This document shows positions 1-8,506 of a DNA stretch of 64,000 nt, piece by piece (position 1 is the first letter of the stretch; the number at the start of each line of letters is the position of its first letter). Both the position numbers and the translations under genes were made by a program. This DNA is from Nostoc sp. NIES-3756 (GTDB lineage Bacteria > Cyanobacteriota > Cyanobacteriia > Cyanobacteriales > Nostocaceae): positions 6,276,001-6,340,000 of the forward strand of contig NZ_AP017295.1 of NCBI RefSeq assembly GCF_001548375.1. The letters are read 5' to 3'. Below the pieces are notes generated by a model. That model worked only from the letters and a program-made list of their open reading frames with translations, searched no databases and was not told the origin of the DNA.

Positions 1-56
1 TGCAAACTTACTATTTGCTGAATTATGTAAAATCATTCCTTAACCTAGTGCTGTTG

Positions 57-78
57 ACCCTTCATTTGTGTGAAGGGT
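57..78 (+). terminator. Small hairpin upstream of def
   Basis: An 8-bp perfect stem (ACCCTTCA with TGAAGGGT) around a 6-nt loop is followed by TTTAG. It could end transcription of a gene lying left of the window, or sit in the def leader. The T-run is short, so a terminator role is only possible. Confidence 0.3.
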
Positions 79-137
79 TTTAGAATAGTAATAAGTTCCA
101 GTTACCCTGAATTTGCACAATCTAGCCGTCTAAAGTC

Positions 138-701
138 ATGCCTTCTGAAATTGCTGTTGAGAAAAAAAAGTTAAAAAATCCACCTTTGCAACTCCACTAT
201 TTAGGCGATCGCGCGCTGCGTCAACCAGCCAAGCGGATCACGAAAGTAGATGATGAGATCCGCCAATTAATCCGCGATATGCTGCAAACAATGTACAGCA
301 ATGATGGCATTGGGTTGGCTGCACCCCAGGTAGGTATTAATAAACAACTAATTGTCATCGATTGCGAACCTGATAACCCAGACAATCCGCCACTAGTATT
401 AATTAACCCCACCATTAAACAGGTAAGCAGGGAAATCTGTGCCGCGCAAGAAGGTTGTTTGAGCATTCCCGGGGTTTATATGGATGTCAAACGCCCTGAA
501 GTGGTAGAAATCTCTTATAAAGATGAAAATGGTCGTCCTCAAACATTAAAAGCAGGCGACTTACTGGGACGCTGTATTCAACACGAGATGGATCACCTCA
601 ACGGTGTAGTATTTGTAGACCGTGTAGATAATTCCTTGACTTTGGCACAGGAGTTATCTAAAAATGGCTTCTCGTATCAAGCTGTGAAACCAGTAGCATA
701 G
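138..701 (+). CDS. def: Peptide deformylase
   Basis: Removes the N-formyl group from nascent proteins in the cytosol, using a metal ion. All three family motifs are visible in the 187-residue product: GIGLAAPQVG at about 57-66, EGCLS at 105-109 with metal ligand Cys107, and QHEMDH at 148-153 with ligands His149 and His153 and catalytic Glu150. The length is normal for a bacterial deformylase, with an N-terminal extension of about 15 residues rich in lysine. The ATG at 138 is the only good start before the conserved region. A small membrane ORF begins 11 bp after the stop, so the two are probably co-transcribed. Identity is essentially certain from the motifs. Confidence 0.97.
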   Translation: MPSEIAVEKKKLKNPPLQLHYLGDRALRQPAKRITKVDDEIRQLIRDMLQTMYSNDGIGLAAPQVGINKQLIVIDCEPDNPDNPPLVLINPTIKQVSREICAAQEGCLSIPGVYMDVKRPEVVEISYKDENGRPQTLKAGDLLGRCIQHEMDHLNGVVFVDRVDNSLTLAQELSKNGFSYQAVKPVA

Positions 702-712
702 GTGGTTTAGTA

Positions 713-916
713 GTGTATTTAACTCCAAAAAGCGGATTATTTCTTGCTGGCTCTTGTATAACAGCGATCGCGGCTGTTGGCTCAATTTTTGAACTTAGTT
801 ACGGACAGCCAGATTTAGGCTTCCAAACAACGGCAATTATCCTTGGTTTGAGTATTCCTCTAACTGGATTATTTTTTCTTGCCGCAGTGAGGGATGCAAA
901 GGCTAACATTAAATAA
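713..916 (+). CDS. Small two-helix membrane protein, unknown function
   Basis: A 67-residue product starting at GTG. Two hydrophobic stretches (about residues 9-27 and 40-58) predict two membrane helices joined by a short polar loop containing FELSYGQPDLGF, with a basic tail. I do not recognise a family. It starts 11 bp after def and ends before a strong hairpin at 931-980, so it looks like the last gene of a two-gene unit. The spacing and hydrophobic pattern support a real gene; the function and any link to deformylation are unknown. Confidence 0.6.
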   Translation: MYLTPKSGLFLAGSCITAIAAVGSIFELSYGQPDLGFQTTAIILGLSIPLTGLFFLAAVRDAKANIK

Positions 917-930
917 GCATCAGGTACATA

Positions 931-980
931 AAAAGGTGAAAGAGTGGGTCATAAGGCAAGATTCATTCCTTTCACCTTTT
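931..980 (+). terminator. Hairpin downstream of def unit
   Basis: A perfect 12-bp inverted repeat, AAAAGGTGAAAG with CTTTCACCTTTT, around a 26-nt loop, lies 15 bp after the small membrane ORF. The 3' arm ends in TTTT followed by ATTTG. It is a plausible intrinsic terminator, although the loop is long. Confidence 0.5.
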
Positions 981-1163
981 ATTTGTCAGTTGTCCGTTGT
1001 CAGTGGCTCACTAGCACGGTAGCTAAAATAGCTTTTAAACCTGCAAAGGCAAGTTTTTTCTGTGTATAAGCGGTGCCTATTGCCCAAGTGGCAAGCATAT
1101 ATCTGACTATTTGTCTAGCAGTGAATACAATAAAACAGCAATATTTTCTGCTAGGGACAGGTC

Positions 1164-1880
1164 ATGAACAAAAATATTTCTTGGAAGAATGTTGTATTAG
1201 CAATATTCCTAGCTGGTGTTTCCTTATCTTGTGAAAACAAGGTTACTGAAAGGATAGAATCAGGCAAAGCTGTTGGACAAGAGCAAACACAACCCGAAAT
1301 TAGCTACGGGAACTTAATTATTAAAGAGCAATCAGATTATTTGATGATTCCAGTTAATGCTACTGAAAAGAATCAAGAGAAAAAAGGTAGTTTAGATTTA
1401 TCTCGTTATGATAAACGAGATTATGTACTACTTTATAATCTCATTTTTTATCATAAACAAACTGGTGAAAATCATGTTTTATTAGATAAAAGAGCTATTA
1501 TTAACTCTTTTGATTTATTAGAAGCAAAAAATACCGATAAACCCATAATAAGAGCATGGTTTTATCAAATTATTGACCAGGATACTAATAAAGATAAAAA
1601 CCTTAATCAAGAAGATGCTGTGATTGGTTACATGTCTGATTTATCTGGGAAGAATCTCAAACAAGTGACTCCCAACAATACTAGAATCATTAATTGGGTT
1701 GTCTTACCGAGCCAAAATATAATTCTTATTAAAATCCTTAAAGACTCAAATAATGATAATAAATTTACAGGAGTAGATAGAACTAACTTTGTAAGAGTGA
1801 GTTTGGACAACCCCAGTATAGGTACAGAAATCATCAGTGAACAGATAGAGCAAAAAGTTAAATCATATATTACTAAATAA
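1164..1880 (+). CDS. Putative lipoprotein with two EF-hand-like calcium loops
   Basis: A 238-residue product with an N-terminal hydrophobic segment (about 9-22) ending at SLSC, Cys23. This is a weak lipobox, so it may be a lipoprotein or simply secreted. Two acidic loops fit the DxNxDxx(L/F)xxxD spacing of EF-hand or dockerin calcium sites: residues 140-151 (D140, N142, D144, D151) and 194-205 (D194, N196, D198, D205). The rest is polar beta-rich sequence of no recognised family. Codon use is AT-rich compared with its neighbours. The gene stands alone and ends in the bidirectional hairpin at 1890-1922. Calcium binding is inferred from the loop pattern only. Confidence 0.7.
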   Translation: MNKNISWKNVVLAIFLAGVSLSCENKVTERIESGKAVGQEQTQPEISYGNLIIKEQSDYLMIPVNATEKNQEKKGSLDLSRYDKRDYVLLYNLIFYHKQTGENHVLLDKRAIINSFDLLEAKNTDKPIIRAWFYQIIDQDTNKDKNLNQEDAVIGYMSDLSGKNLKQVTPNNTRIINWVVLPSQNIILIKILKDSNNDNKFTGVDRTNFVRVSLDNPSIGTEIISEQIEQKVKSYITK

Positions 1881-1889
1881 CTCATAAAA

Positions 1890-1922
1890 ATATTCCCGAC
1901 ATTATTGATATGTCGGGAATAT
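1890..1922. terminator. Bidirectional terminator hairpin
   Basis: A 13-bp stem containing ATTCCCGACAT and ATGTCGGGAAT, with a 7-nt loop, lies between two convergent genes (the lipoprotein ending at 1880 and the hydrolase ending at 1930). Symmetry and location fit a shared terminator. Confidence 0.7.
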
Positions 1923-1929
1923 GATTTTA

Positions 1930-2868
1930 CTATTGGGCAATTGATAAGACCCATTCTCGTAAAAGTGGGTTTACCTGATTTGGGACTTCATCGTGAGGAC
2001 AATGACCAGCCTTGAGAAAATGTTCTGTGAGTTCTGGATAATAGAGACGAAACTTTTGAGAACGTTCTTTAGCATCCATCCAAGGATCAGCTTCACCCCA
2101 TAAGAGTAATAGCGGACAAGTTAATTGCTTTAATAACACATCAACTTTTTCCCCTTTAGGACTGCTAAAAACTGAGACAAACACATCCAACGCGCCCTCA
2201 TCGTAAGCAGGACGGGCAAGTTCTTCTACTAGTTGGTCTGTGACTACACTTTTGTCAAGATATACCTTTTCTAAAGTTTGGCGAATTACCCAACCCTGGC
2301 GCACGTATTGAAATAATAAAAATTGTGCTAAAGGTTGTTGAAAAATCCACTTAACACTATTACCCAAAAGTTTTTGTAAAGGGGACTGTTGCTTGGGAGG
2401 TTGAATTTGTGATTTTAAAGTTTCTGGTTCTGATGTGGATTTATTTTCGCTAAATGGCCCGGCGCTATTGAGTAAGACTACACCAGCCGCACTATCAGGA
2501 CGTTGAGAAGCAACACACAAGCAAGCATAACCACCAAGAGAGTTACCAGCTAATACTGCTTTTTCACCGATGACTTCACTGATAAAATCATGCAGTTGGT
2601 CGCGCCACAAATCACCGCTATACTGCAACTTGGGTTTAGCCGATCGCCCAAAACCTAAAAGGTCGATCGCAAATACCTCAAAATCATTGCACAATCCTGT
2701 GATATTCTTACGCCAGTGGTCTGTAGAAGCACCAAAGCCATGTACCAACAACAACGGCGGACGCTGCGATCGCTTTTCTCCCGCACGCACGTAGTAAATT
2801 TTATGCCCTCGCCATTGCCAGTATTGTCCAGGTATTGGATTTGTTGAGGTAACTGTAGTTGCCTGCAT
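1930..2868 (-). CDS. Alpha/beta-hydrolase fold protein (pheophytinase-like group)
   Basis: A 312-residue alpha/beta hydrolase. Visible motifs are HGFGAS (oxyanion loop, about 43-48), GNSLGG (nucleophile elbow, Ser near 109), WGEADPW (acid Asp, near 258) and GHCPHDE (catalytic His, near 289). The DLLGFGRS block and overall layout resemble plant pheophytinase and its cyanobacterial relatives, but the substrate cannot be told from sequence. The ATG at 2868 precedes about 17 residues before the conserved core. It is monocistronic and converges on the lipoprotein gene. Fold is sure, substrate is not. Confidence 0.9.
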   Translation of the reverse strand: MQATTVTSTNPIPGQYWQWRGHKIYYVRAGEKRSQRPPLLLVHGFGASTDHWRKNITGLCNDFEVFAIDLLGFGRSAKPKLQYSGDLWRDQLHDFISEVIGEKAVLAGNSLGGYACLCVASQRPDSAAGVVLLNSAGPFSENKSTSEPETLKSQIQPPKQQSPLQKLLGNSVKWIFQQPLAQFLLFQYVRQGWVIRQTLEKVYLDKSVVTDQLVEELARPAYDEGALDVFVSVFSSPKGEKVDVLLKQLTCPLLLLWGEADPWMDAKERSQKFRLYYPELTEHFLKAGHCPHDEVPNQVNPLLREWVLSIAQ

Positions 2869-2975
2869 ATTCCTAAGAAATGTTAAGTAGCCTTTAATAA
2901 TTGTAGAGTAGGTATTGGGAAGTGGGGGAATGAGGGAGATGAGGGAGATGAAGGAGTGGGGGGAGAATAACTTTT

Positions 2976-3010
2976 GACTATGGACTAATGACTAATGACT
3001 AATGACTAAA
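2976..3010 (+). repeat. Heptamer tandem repeat (GACTAAT) at aroE start
   Basis: Five heptamer units: GACTATG, GACTAAT three times, GACTAAA. They follow a purine-rich tract (about 2916-2967) that itself repeats GAGGGAGATG. The ATG at 3002, in frame with aroE, lies within these units. The array resembles the short tandem repeats known from Nostocales genomes. Confidence 0.85.
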
Positions 3011-3013
3011 ACA

Positions 3014-3886
3014 ATGATTACAGGCAAAACTAAACTATTAGGGGTAATTGGACATCCGGTGGAACATTCGCTGTCACCGGTGATGCACAATGCAGCTTTA
3101 GCACAATTGGGTTTAGATTATGCGTATCTGCCTTTTCCTATAGCACCGGATAATTTAGAAGTGGCGATCGCAGGTTTGGCTAGTATTGGTGTAGTCGGGT
3201 TTAGTGTGACGATTCCCCATAAACAAGCTATTATTCCCCTGCTTGACGAAATTAGTCCTGTTGCTCAAGCTATTGGTGCGGTGAATACTGTTACCCGTAG
3301 AGGTAATCAATGGGTAGGAACGAACACAGATATAGAAGGGTTTATCTCTCCTTTGCAAAGCACCTATCAGCAAGATTGGACTCAGAAAATTGCTGTGATT
3401 TTAGGGAATGGTGGTGCGGCTAGGGCTGTGGTTGCAGGTTGTCATCAACTGGGTTTTGCAGAAATTCATGTAGTGGGACGGAATGTACAACGTTTAGAAG
3501 AATTTCGCCACAGTTGGGAAAATTCAACCGTTGGAGAGAATTTACAAGTCCATAGCTGGGATCACTTAGCAAAACTGATTCCGCAAGCAAACCTTCTGGT
3601 AAATACTACCCCGATAGGGATGTATCCTAAAATCGATGAGTCGCCTTTAATTATAGAGGAGTTGGCAGATTTACCAGAAGGTGCAATTGCCTATGATTTA
3701 ATCTATATTCCTCAACCTACGCAATTTCTGCAAAAAGCACAACAACAAGGTGCAATTGCGATCGACGGTTTAGAAATGTTGGTTCAGCAAGGAGTTGCAG
3801 CGTTAAAAATCTGGTTGCAGCAAGAAGATATCCCAGTAGATATCATGCGTCAAGCATTGAAAAAGCAATTGGGTTTGGGGGAATAG
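3014..3886 (+). CDS. aroE: Shikimate dehydrogenase
   Basis: Reduces 3-dehydroshikimate to shikimate with NADPH in aromatic amino-acid synthesis. The substrate-binding N-terminal half shows SLSPVMHN and VTIPHK (catalytic Lys). The nucleotide-binding half has GNGGAARAV, followed by VGRNVQRL, and later NTTPIGM. The length, about 290 residues, is normal. I chose the ATG at 3014 (MITGKTKLLG) because the ATG at 3002 is produced by the heptamer repeat and adds only four residues; neither has an obvious ribosome binding site. The gene stands alone; a minus-strand gene ends 24 bp downstream. Identity is certain, start uncertain by four codons. Confidence 0.96.
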   Translation: MITGKTKLLGVIGHPVEHSLSPVMHNAALAQLGLDYAYLPFPIAPDNLEVAIAGLASIGVVGFSVTIPHKQAIIPLLDEISPVAQAIGAVNTVTRRGNQWVGTNTDIEGFISPLQSTYQQDWTQKIAVILGNGGAARAVVAGCHQLGFAEIHVVGRNVQRLEEFRHSWENSTVGENLQVHSWDHLAKLIPQANLLVNTTPIGMYPKIDESPLIIEELADLPEGAIAYDLIYIPQPTQFLQKAQQQGAIAIDGLEMLVQQGVAALKIWLQQEDIPVDIMRQALKKQLGLGE

Positions 3887-3909
3887 TTCATAGTCCAGAT
3901 CGTACTTGT

Positions 3910-4509
3910 TTATTTCTTCGGCCAGCGCCAATTGTAGCGATTCCATTCATAAATACCTGGAATTTCGTACTCAGCACCGTTATAAAAGCGGACAACGCAG
4001 TTAGTAGCAGCGCTGACTTCATCAATTTGAATGATGGTAGCAAGAAACCACTCGCGTTTGCAGGGGCCATCATCTTGTACCCATTCCCAAAGGGCATTGG
4101 AAACTTCAATGCGATCGCCTATCCTCAGTTTCAGTGCATCACCAAAATGAGCATACTTGTCAAAATGATAAGACTCAACCCGGTTTAACCACTGCAACCC
4201 GTACCTTTCTCGAATAAACTGCACATTTCCTGAGTCTTGGTTATGCAGCCAGTCGTTGAGTAATTGTACTTTCCAAGTGCGATTTTGTTGTTCTTCTGTT
4301 TTCACAAATGTTAAAAATATTTCTAATTCCTCTGGTGTTAGTTCATCTAAAGGATTGAGAATATCTAACTTACCAGACAAAGATTGTCTTTGAGCCTCCT
4401 CCACCAATTGCAGTAATATCTTTTTCTGCTGATCAGTGAGAGGACAGCTAGCCGCATCACAACGCTTAAAAGCATTTTGTAAAACCGTAGCAATCTCATC
4501 TGGAGTCAT
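3910..4509 (-). CDS. Conserved protein of unknown function, 199 residues
   Basis: No signal peptide or membrane segment is seen. The N-terminal 60 residues are helical and include TPDEIA and CPLTDQQKKILLQLVEE. A middle part (about 60-120) is rich in Trp and charged residues (WKVQLLNDWLHNQDSG). A C-terminal part (about 128-195) alternates beta-type segments with WxW pairs (NALWEWVQDD, YEWNRYNWRW) and could be an SH3-like or tudor-like barrel. Clean start, no frameshift and normal composition indicate a real cytosolic protein. I do not recognise a named family. Upstream lies a long heptamer array. Confidence 0.75.
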   Translation of the reverse strand: MTPDEIATVLQNAFKRCDAASCPLTDQQKKILLQLVEEAQRQSLSGKLDILNPLDELTPEELEIFLTFVKTEEQQNRTWKVQLLNDWLHNQDSGNVQFIRERYGLQWLNRVESYHFDKYAHFGDALKLRIGDRIEVSNALWEWVQDDGPCKREWFLATIIQIDEVSAATNCVVRFYNGAEYEIPGIYEWNRYNWRWPKK

Positions 4510-4577
4510 AACTTAATTGCGATCACAAGTATGATTTCATAATTATTACAAAAGTAAATAAAAGTGATTAGTTAATT

Positions 4578-4661
4578 AGTCATTGGTCATTAGTCATTAG
4601 TCATTAGTCATTGGTCATTAGTCATTGGTCATTAGTCCATAGTCCATAGTCCATAGTCAAA
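4578..4661 (+). repeat. Heptamer tandem repeat, 12 units
   Basis: Twelve consecutive heptamers: AGTCATT and GGTCATT alternating, then AGTCCAT three times, then AGTCAAA. It occupies the 260-bp gap between the divergent 199-residue gene and the STAND gene. It is followed by AGCTTATTCTCCC and a pyrimidine-rich stretch, the mirror image of the module seen before aroE. Its orientation matches the minus-strand gene starting at 4509. Confidence 0.9.
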
Positions 4662-4769
4662 AGCTTATTCTCCCTACTGCTCCTGGGAGGGGTTAAGGGT
4701 GGGTTTCTCCCTCATCTCCTCTAAAAACTAGTAAAATAAATCTCAATTCAGCGTTGGTCTTGTAATCGA

Positions 4770-7700
4770 ATGCAATTACACAAGCAAAGACGCAAACGTG
4801 GTGTTATTCTTAGTCTCCCAGGATTTCAGAAACTTCAGGAGGCTAGGCAACAGCTAGAGATTCTAGAAAATGATGGAGCAAGATTCACCATCGAAGAACT
4901 GAGTTACCGTACTCAGCTTGCTCCTTTTACAGTTTCTAAGGTTTTGGCACGAGAGGAAGGGGTTGACAAACAAACCCTGGAATACTTTTTTGGAGCCTTC
5001 AGCTTAGAGCTAACCTCTAATGATTATGTCAGAGCGGGGAAACAAGCACAGGAGCAAGAGAGCAGAGGAGCAGAACTTTATACATTCCCGATTGGTGAGC
5101 GCAGTCGAACCACCACTCCCCCAAATCATACCGACTGGGGCGAAGCTGTTGATGTGTCGATTTTTTTTGGACGGACAGAGGAAGTTAGTAAATTAGAATA
5201 CTGGATTATTCACGACCGTTGCCGACTTGTGGCACTGTTGGGTATGGGGGGAATTGGTAAGACTTCCCTTTCTATCAAACTGGCACAGCAGATTCAAGGT
5301 GAGTTTGAGTTTGTGGTGTGGCGTAGTCTGCGCAATAGTCCACCATTGACGGAATTACTATCTAATTTGCTACATTTTTTTGCTGATGGTCAAGTAGTGA
5401 ATTTATCTGAGAATGTAGATCATCTAATTTCCCAATTTATTGGGTATTTGCGATCGCACCGTTGTCTGGTCATCCTAGATAATGCAGAATCTATCTTAGC
5501 CAGTGGTGAACATTCTGGGCGCTATCAACAAGGTTATGCAGATTATGGCTATCTGCTCAAACAAATCGGTGAAGCGGCTCATCAAAGCTGTGTAGTGTTG
5601 ACGAGTCGAGAAAAACCACCAGAAATAGCTGCTTTAGAAGGTGATAATTTACCTGTGCGGTCAATGCAACTTCCGGGTTTAAGTGCGATCGCAGCTTTAG
5701 AATTAGTTAAAAGCAAAAGCTTCTTTTCTGGTGCTGATACCGACTGGCAACAACTAATTCAACATTATGCAGGTAATCCCCTCGCTTTAAAAATTATCGC
5801 CACCACTATTCAAGAATTATTTGCTGGCAATGTAACCGAGTTTTTTGCCTACGGCTCTACTGTATTTGGTAGTATTTACGACTTATTAGCACAGCAATTT
5901 CATCGCCTCTCGACCCTAGAAAAAGACCTAATTTATTGGTTGGCAATTAATCGCGAACCCGTCACCCTGACTGATTTACGGGCAGATTTGGTCTCACCAG
6001 TATCCTCAATGAAACTTCTAGAAGCCTTAGATTCCCTCACGCGACGAAGTTTGATTGAAAAAAAATCACTTCCTCCTACTCCTGTACAATTCACACTGCA
6101 ACCTGTAGTTATGGAGTATGTCACAGGTCAGTTAATTGAGCAGGTATGTACAGAAATTCAAGCTACACAAACAAAACCCCAACTGTTAAATAGTCACGCC
6201 TTAATTAAAGCTACTGCCAAAGATTACATCAGGGTTACTCAAACCAAATTAATTTTGCAAGCTGTAATCGAACATCTCCAGCAAAACCTCCGCAGCAACC
6301 AACAAGCAATTGAAACTCAGCTAACGCAGACATCACAAACCATAAAAAATCAATCCTCCCATCTCCACCCAGAACCCGGATACGCAGGTGGAAATATTCT
6401 TAACCTGTTGTGTCACCTACAAACTGACCTCACAGGCTACGACTTCTCTCACTTAACGATTTGGCAAGCTTATCTGCAAGATACTCCTCTTAAAAGAGTT
6501 AACTTCGCCCATGCTGATTTGTCTAAGTCTGTTTTTGCAACGACTTTTAGCAATATTATCACTGTAGCTTTTAGTCCCGATGGTAAAACAATAGCTACTG
6601 GTCATTTTGATGGATGCTTAATTCTCTGGGATGTAACTAACGGTCAAAAGTTAGTTGAATGTCAGGCACATATAGGTTTAACTTGGTGTGTGGCGTTTAG
6701 TCCAGATGGCAAGACTTTAGCAACTGTAGGACAAGATGAAACTATCAAAGTTTGGGATGTAAAAACCGGACAGTGTTTGCAAACTTTACAAGGACATAGG
6801 GGTGGTGTGGTATGTGTCATCTTCGCCAAAGCTGGGAGTACATTGATTACTAGTAGTGTTGATGGGGATATCAGAGTTTGGGATATTAGCACTGGCGAAT
6901 TTACTCAAATACTACAAGGTCATAGCAGGAGAGTTTGGTCTGTAGCATTAAGTCCTCAAGGCGATGTCCTCGCTAGTGGTAGCGAAGATAGCACTGTGAA
7001 ACTGTGGAATTTAGCTACAGGTGATTGCATTGCCACGTTACAAGGTCATACAGACTGGATTAAATCTGTGGCTTTCAATTCTTCAGGAATCCTTGCCACT
7101 TGTAGCTTAGACCAAACTGTGAGACTGTGGGATATAAATCAGGGTGTTTGCCTTGAAGTTTTAACAGGACATGAAAATGGCATACTAGCGATCGCCTTCA
7201 TTAACGAGCAAATCCTTGCTAGTTGTAGTATAGATTGTATAATTCGCCTCTGGGATATTACCACTGGGCAATGTGTAAAAACCTTGCAAGGACACGCTAA
7301 TTCTGTAAATGCGATCGCCTCTAATCCTCAAGGTACTATACTTGCCTCCGGTGCAGATGACTTCTCCCTAAGAATATGGGATATCGCCACTGGGGAGTGT
7401 TTGAAAATCTTTAAGGGTAGAAGTAACTGGGTAAAATCAGTAGCCTGGAGTCCAGATGGTAAAACGATTGCGGCTGGAAATGAAGACCGCACCGTCAGGT
7501 TATGGACAATAAATGGAGAATGTCGCAGCTTATCTGGGCATACAGACTTAATTTTTGCTGTAAATTTTACCCCTGATGGACGTATAGTCGCTAGTGCCAG
7601 TGCTGATACCACAGTCAGATTGTGGGATGTAGCCACAGGTGAGTGTATCAAAGTTTTATATGGGCATATAGGTATGGTAACAGGAGTTGCCTTTAGTCCT

Positions 7701-8387
7701 GATGGGAAGTTGTTAGCCAGCACCAGTTATGACAACGCCAGCAGGCTATGGGATGCAGCCACAGGACAACTTTTAACTATATTCCCTGTTCACTTGGGAA
7801 TGTCAGTCGCTTTTAGTCCTGATGGGACAAAGTTAGCCTTTGGTGGATTTGATTATACCGTCACAGTTTGGGACTTAGCCACAGGTAAACCCTATCGCCA
7901 CATTACCGGTCATCATAACTGGGTTTGGTGGATTGCCTTTAGCCCTGATGGTAAGACCTTAGCCACGGGTAGTAGTGTAGAGAGAGTGATTAAACTTTGG
8001 GATATTGAGACAGGGGAATGTCTGCAAACACTGCAAGGACATGAACAGATGTTGTGGGCGATCGCTTTTAGTCCAGATGGTAGTATCTTAGTTAGTACCA
8101 GCAGCGATAACACTATCAAATTCTGGGATGTGGCTTCCGGGAATTGCTTAGACACCATCGAAGGACACAATCATTGGGTAATGTGCGCCGCCTTCAACCC
8201 CCAAGGTAATATGCTTGTTGCTGGTGATGGCTATGCTGCTATTAAAATTTGGGATTTAACCACAAAACAGTGCATTAATACTCTCAAAGCCGAGCAGATT
8301 TATGAACAAATGAATATTCACGGAGTAAGAGGTTTAACAGAAGCACAAAAATCAGCGTTGCTAACCTTAGGTGCTGAGTGTTCATGA
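4770..8387 (+). CDS. STAND NTPase with N-terminal vMAP-type helix-turn-helix and 14 WD40 blades
   Basis: A 1205-residue signalling protein. Residues 1-95 form a helical domain like the vWA-MoxR-associated N-terminal domain (motif SYRTQLAPFTVSKVLAREEG). The NB-ARC-type NTPase has its P-loop GMGGIGKT at 158-165, Walker B LVILDNAE at 233-240, LTSRE near 277, and GNPLAL near 335. A winged-helix and helical linker follows, with a few pentapeptide-like turns (about 550-590). From about 597 to 1170 I count 14 WD40 repeats (AFSPDGK...LASGS...W D), enough for two seven-bladed propellers. The tail ends in the usual GVRGLTEAQK motif. A TPR kinase gene starts 119 bp downstream on the same strand. Such proteins act as ATP-switch sensors, some in anti-phage defence; the ligand here is unknown. 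Confidence 0.92.
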   Translation: MQLHKQRRKRGVILSLPGFQKLQEARQQLEILENDGARFTIEELSYRTQLAPFTVSKVLAREEGVDKQTLEYFFGAFSLELTSNDYVRAGKQAQEQESRGAELYTFPIGERSRTTTPPNHTDWGEAVDVSIFFGRTEEVSKLEYWIIHDRCRLVALLGMGGIGKTSLSIKLAQQIQGEFEFVVWRSLRNSPPLTELLSNLLHFFADGQVVNLSENVDHLISQFIGYLRSHRCLVILDNAESILASGEHSGRYQQGYADYGYLLKQIGEAAHQSCVVLTSREKPPEIAALEGDNLPVRSMQLPGLSAIAALELVKSKSFFSGADTDWQQLIQHYAGNPLALKIIATTIQELFAGNVTEFFAYGSTVFGSIYDLLAQQFHRLSTLEKDLIYWLAINREPVTLTDLRADLVSPVSSMKLLEALDSLTRRSLIEKKSLPPTPVQFTLQPVVMEYVTGQLIEQVCTEIQATQTKPQLLNSHALIKATAKDYIRVTQTKLILQAVIEHLQQNLRSNQQAIETQLTQTSQTIKNQSSHLHPEPGYAGGNILNLLCHLQTDLTGYDFSHLTIWQAYLQDTPLKRVNFAHADLSKSVFATTFSNIITVAFSPDGKTIATGHFDGCLILWDVTNGQKLVECQAHIGLTWCVAFSPDGKTLATVGQDETIKVWDVKTGQCLQTLQGHRGGVVCVIFAKAGSTLITSSVDGDIRVWDISTGEFTQILQGHSRRVWSVALSPQGDVLASGSEDSTVKLWNLATGDCIATLQGHTDWIKSVAFNSSGILATCSLDQTVRLWDINQGVCLEVLTGHENGILAIAFINEQILASCSIDCIIRLWDITTGQCVKTLQGHANSVNAIASNPQGTILASGADDFSLRIWDIATGECLKIFKGRSNWVKSVAWSPDGKTIAAGNEDRTVRLWTINGECRSLSGHTDLIFAVNFTPDGRIVASASADTTVRLWDVATGECIKVLYGHIGMVTGVAFSPDGKLLASTSYDNASRLWDAATGQLLTIFPVHLGMSVAFSPDGTKLAFGGFDYTVTVWDLATGKPYRHITGHHNWVWWIAFSPDGKTLATGSSVERVIKLWDIETGECLQTLQGHEQMLWAIAFSPDGSILVSTSSDNTIKFWDVASGNCLDTIEGHNHWVMCAAFNPQGNMLVAGDGYAAIKIWDLTTKQCINTLKAEQIYEQMNIHGVRGLTEAQKSALLTLGAECS

Positions 8388-8506
8388 TTCAAAATTCACC
8401 TTGGAATTGGTATTAAATCAAGTTCAGTTAATTACTTTACAAGTTTCTACTCACAGTAGAGTGTTATTGAGGGATAATAAATACACTTGCCCACATAAGC
8501 ACCGTT

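Noticed and set aside
4578..4661. Regular repeats that might be read as a CRISPR array
   Set aside because: Units are contiguous heptamers with no unique spacers and no cas genes; they are short tandem repeats.
6662..8170. Several minus-strand frames opposite the WD40 region
   Set aside because: They are shadows caused by the repeated codon pattern of the WD40 units; the plus-strand protein is clear.
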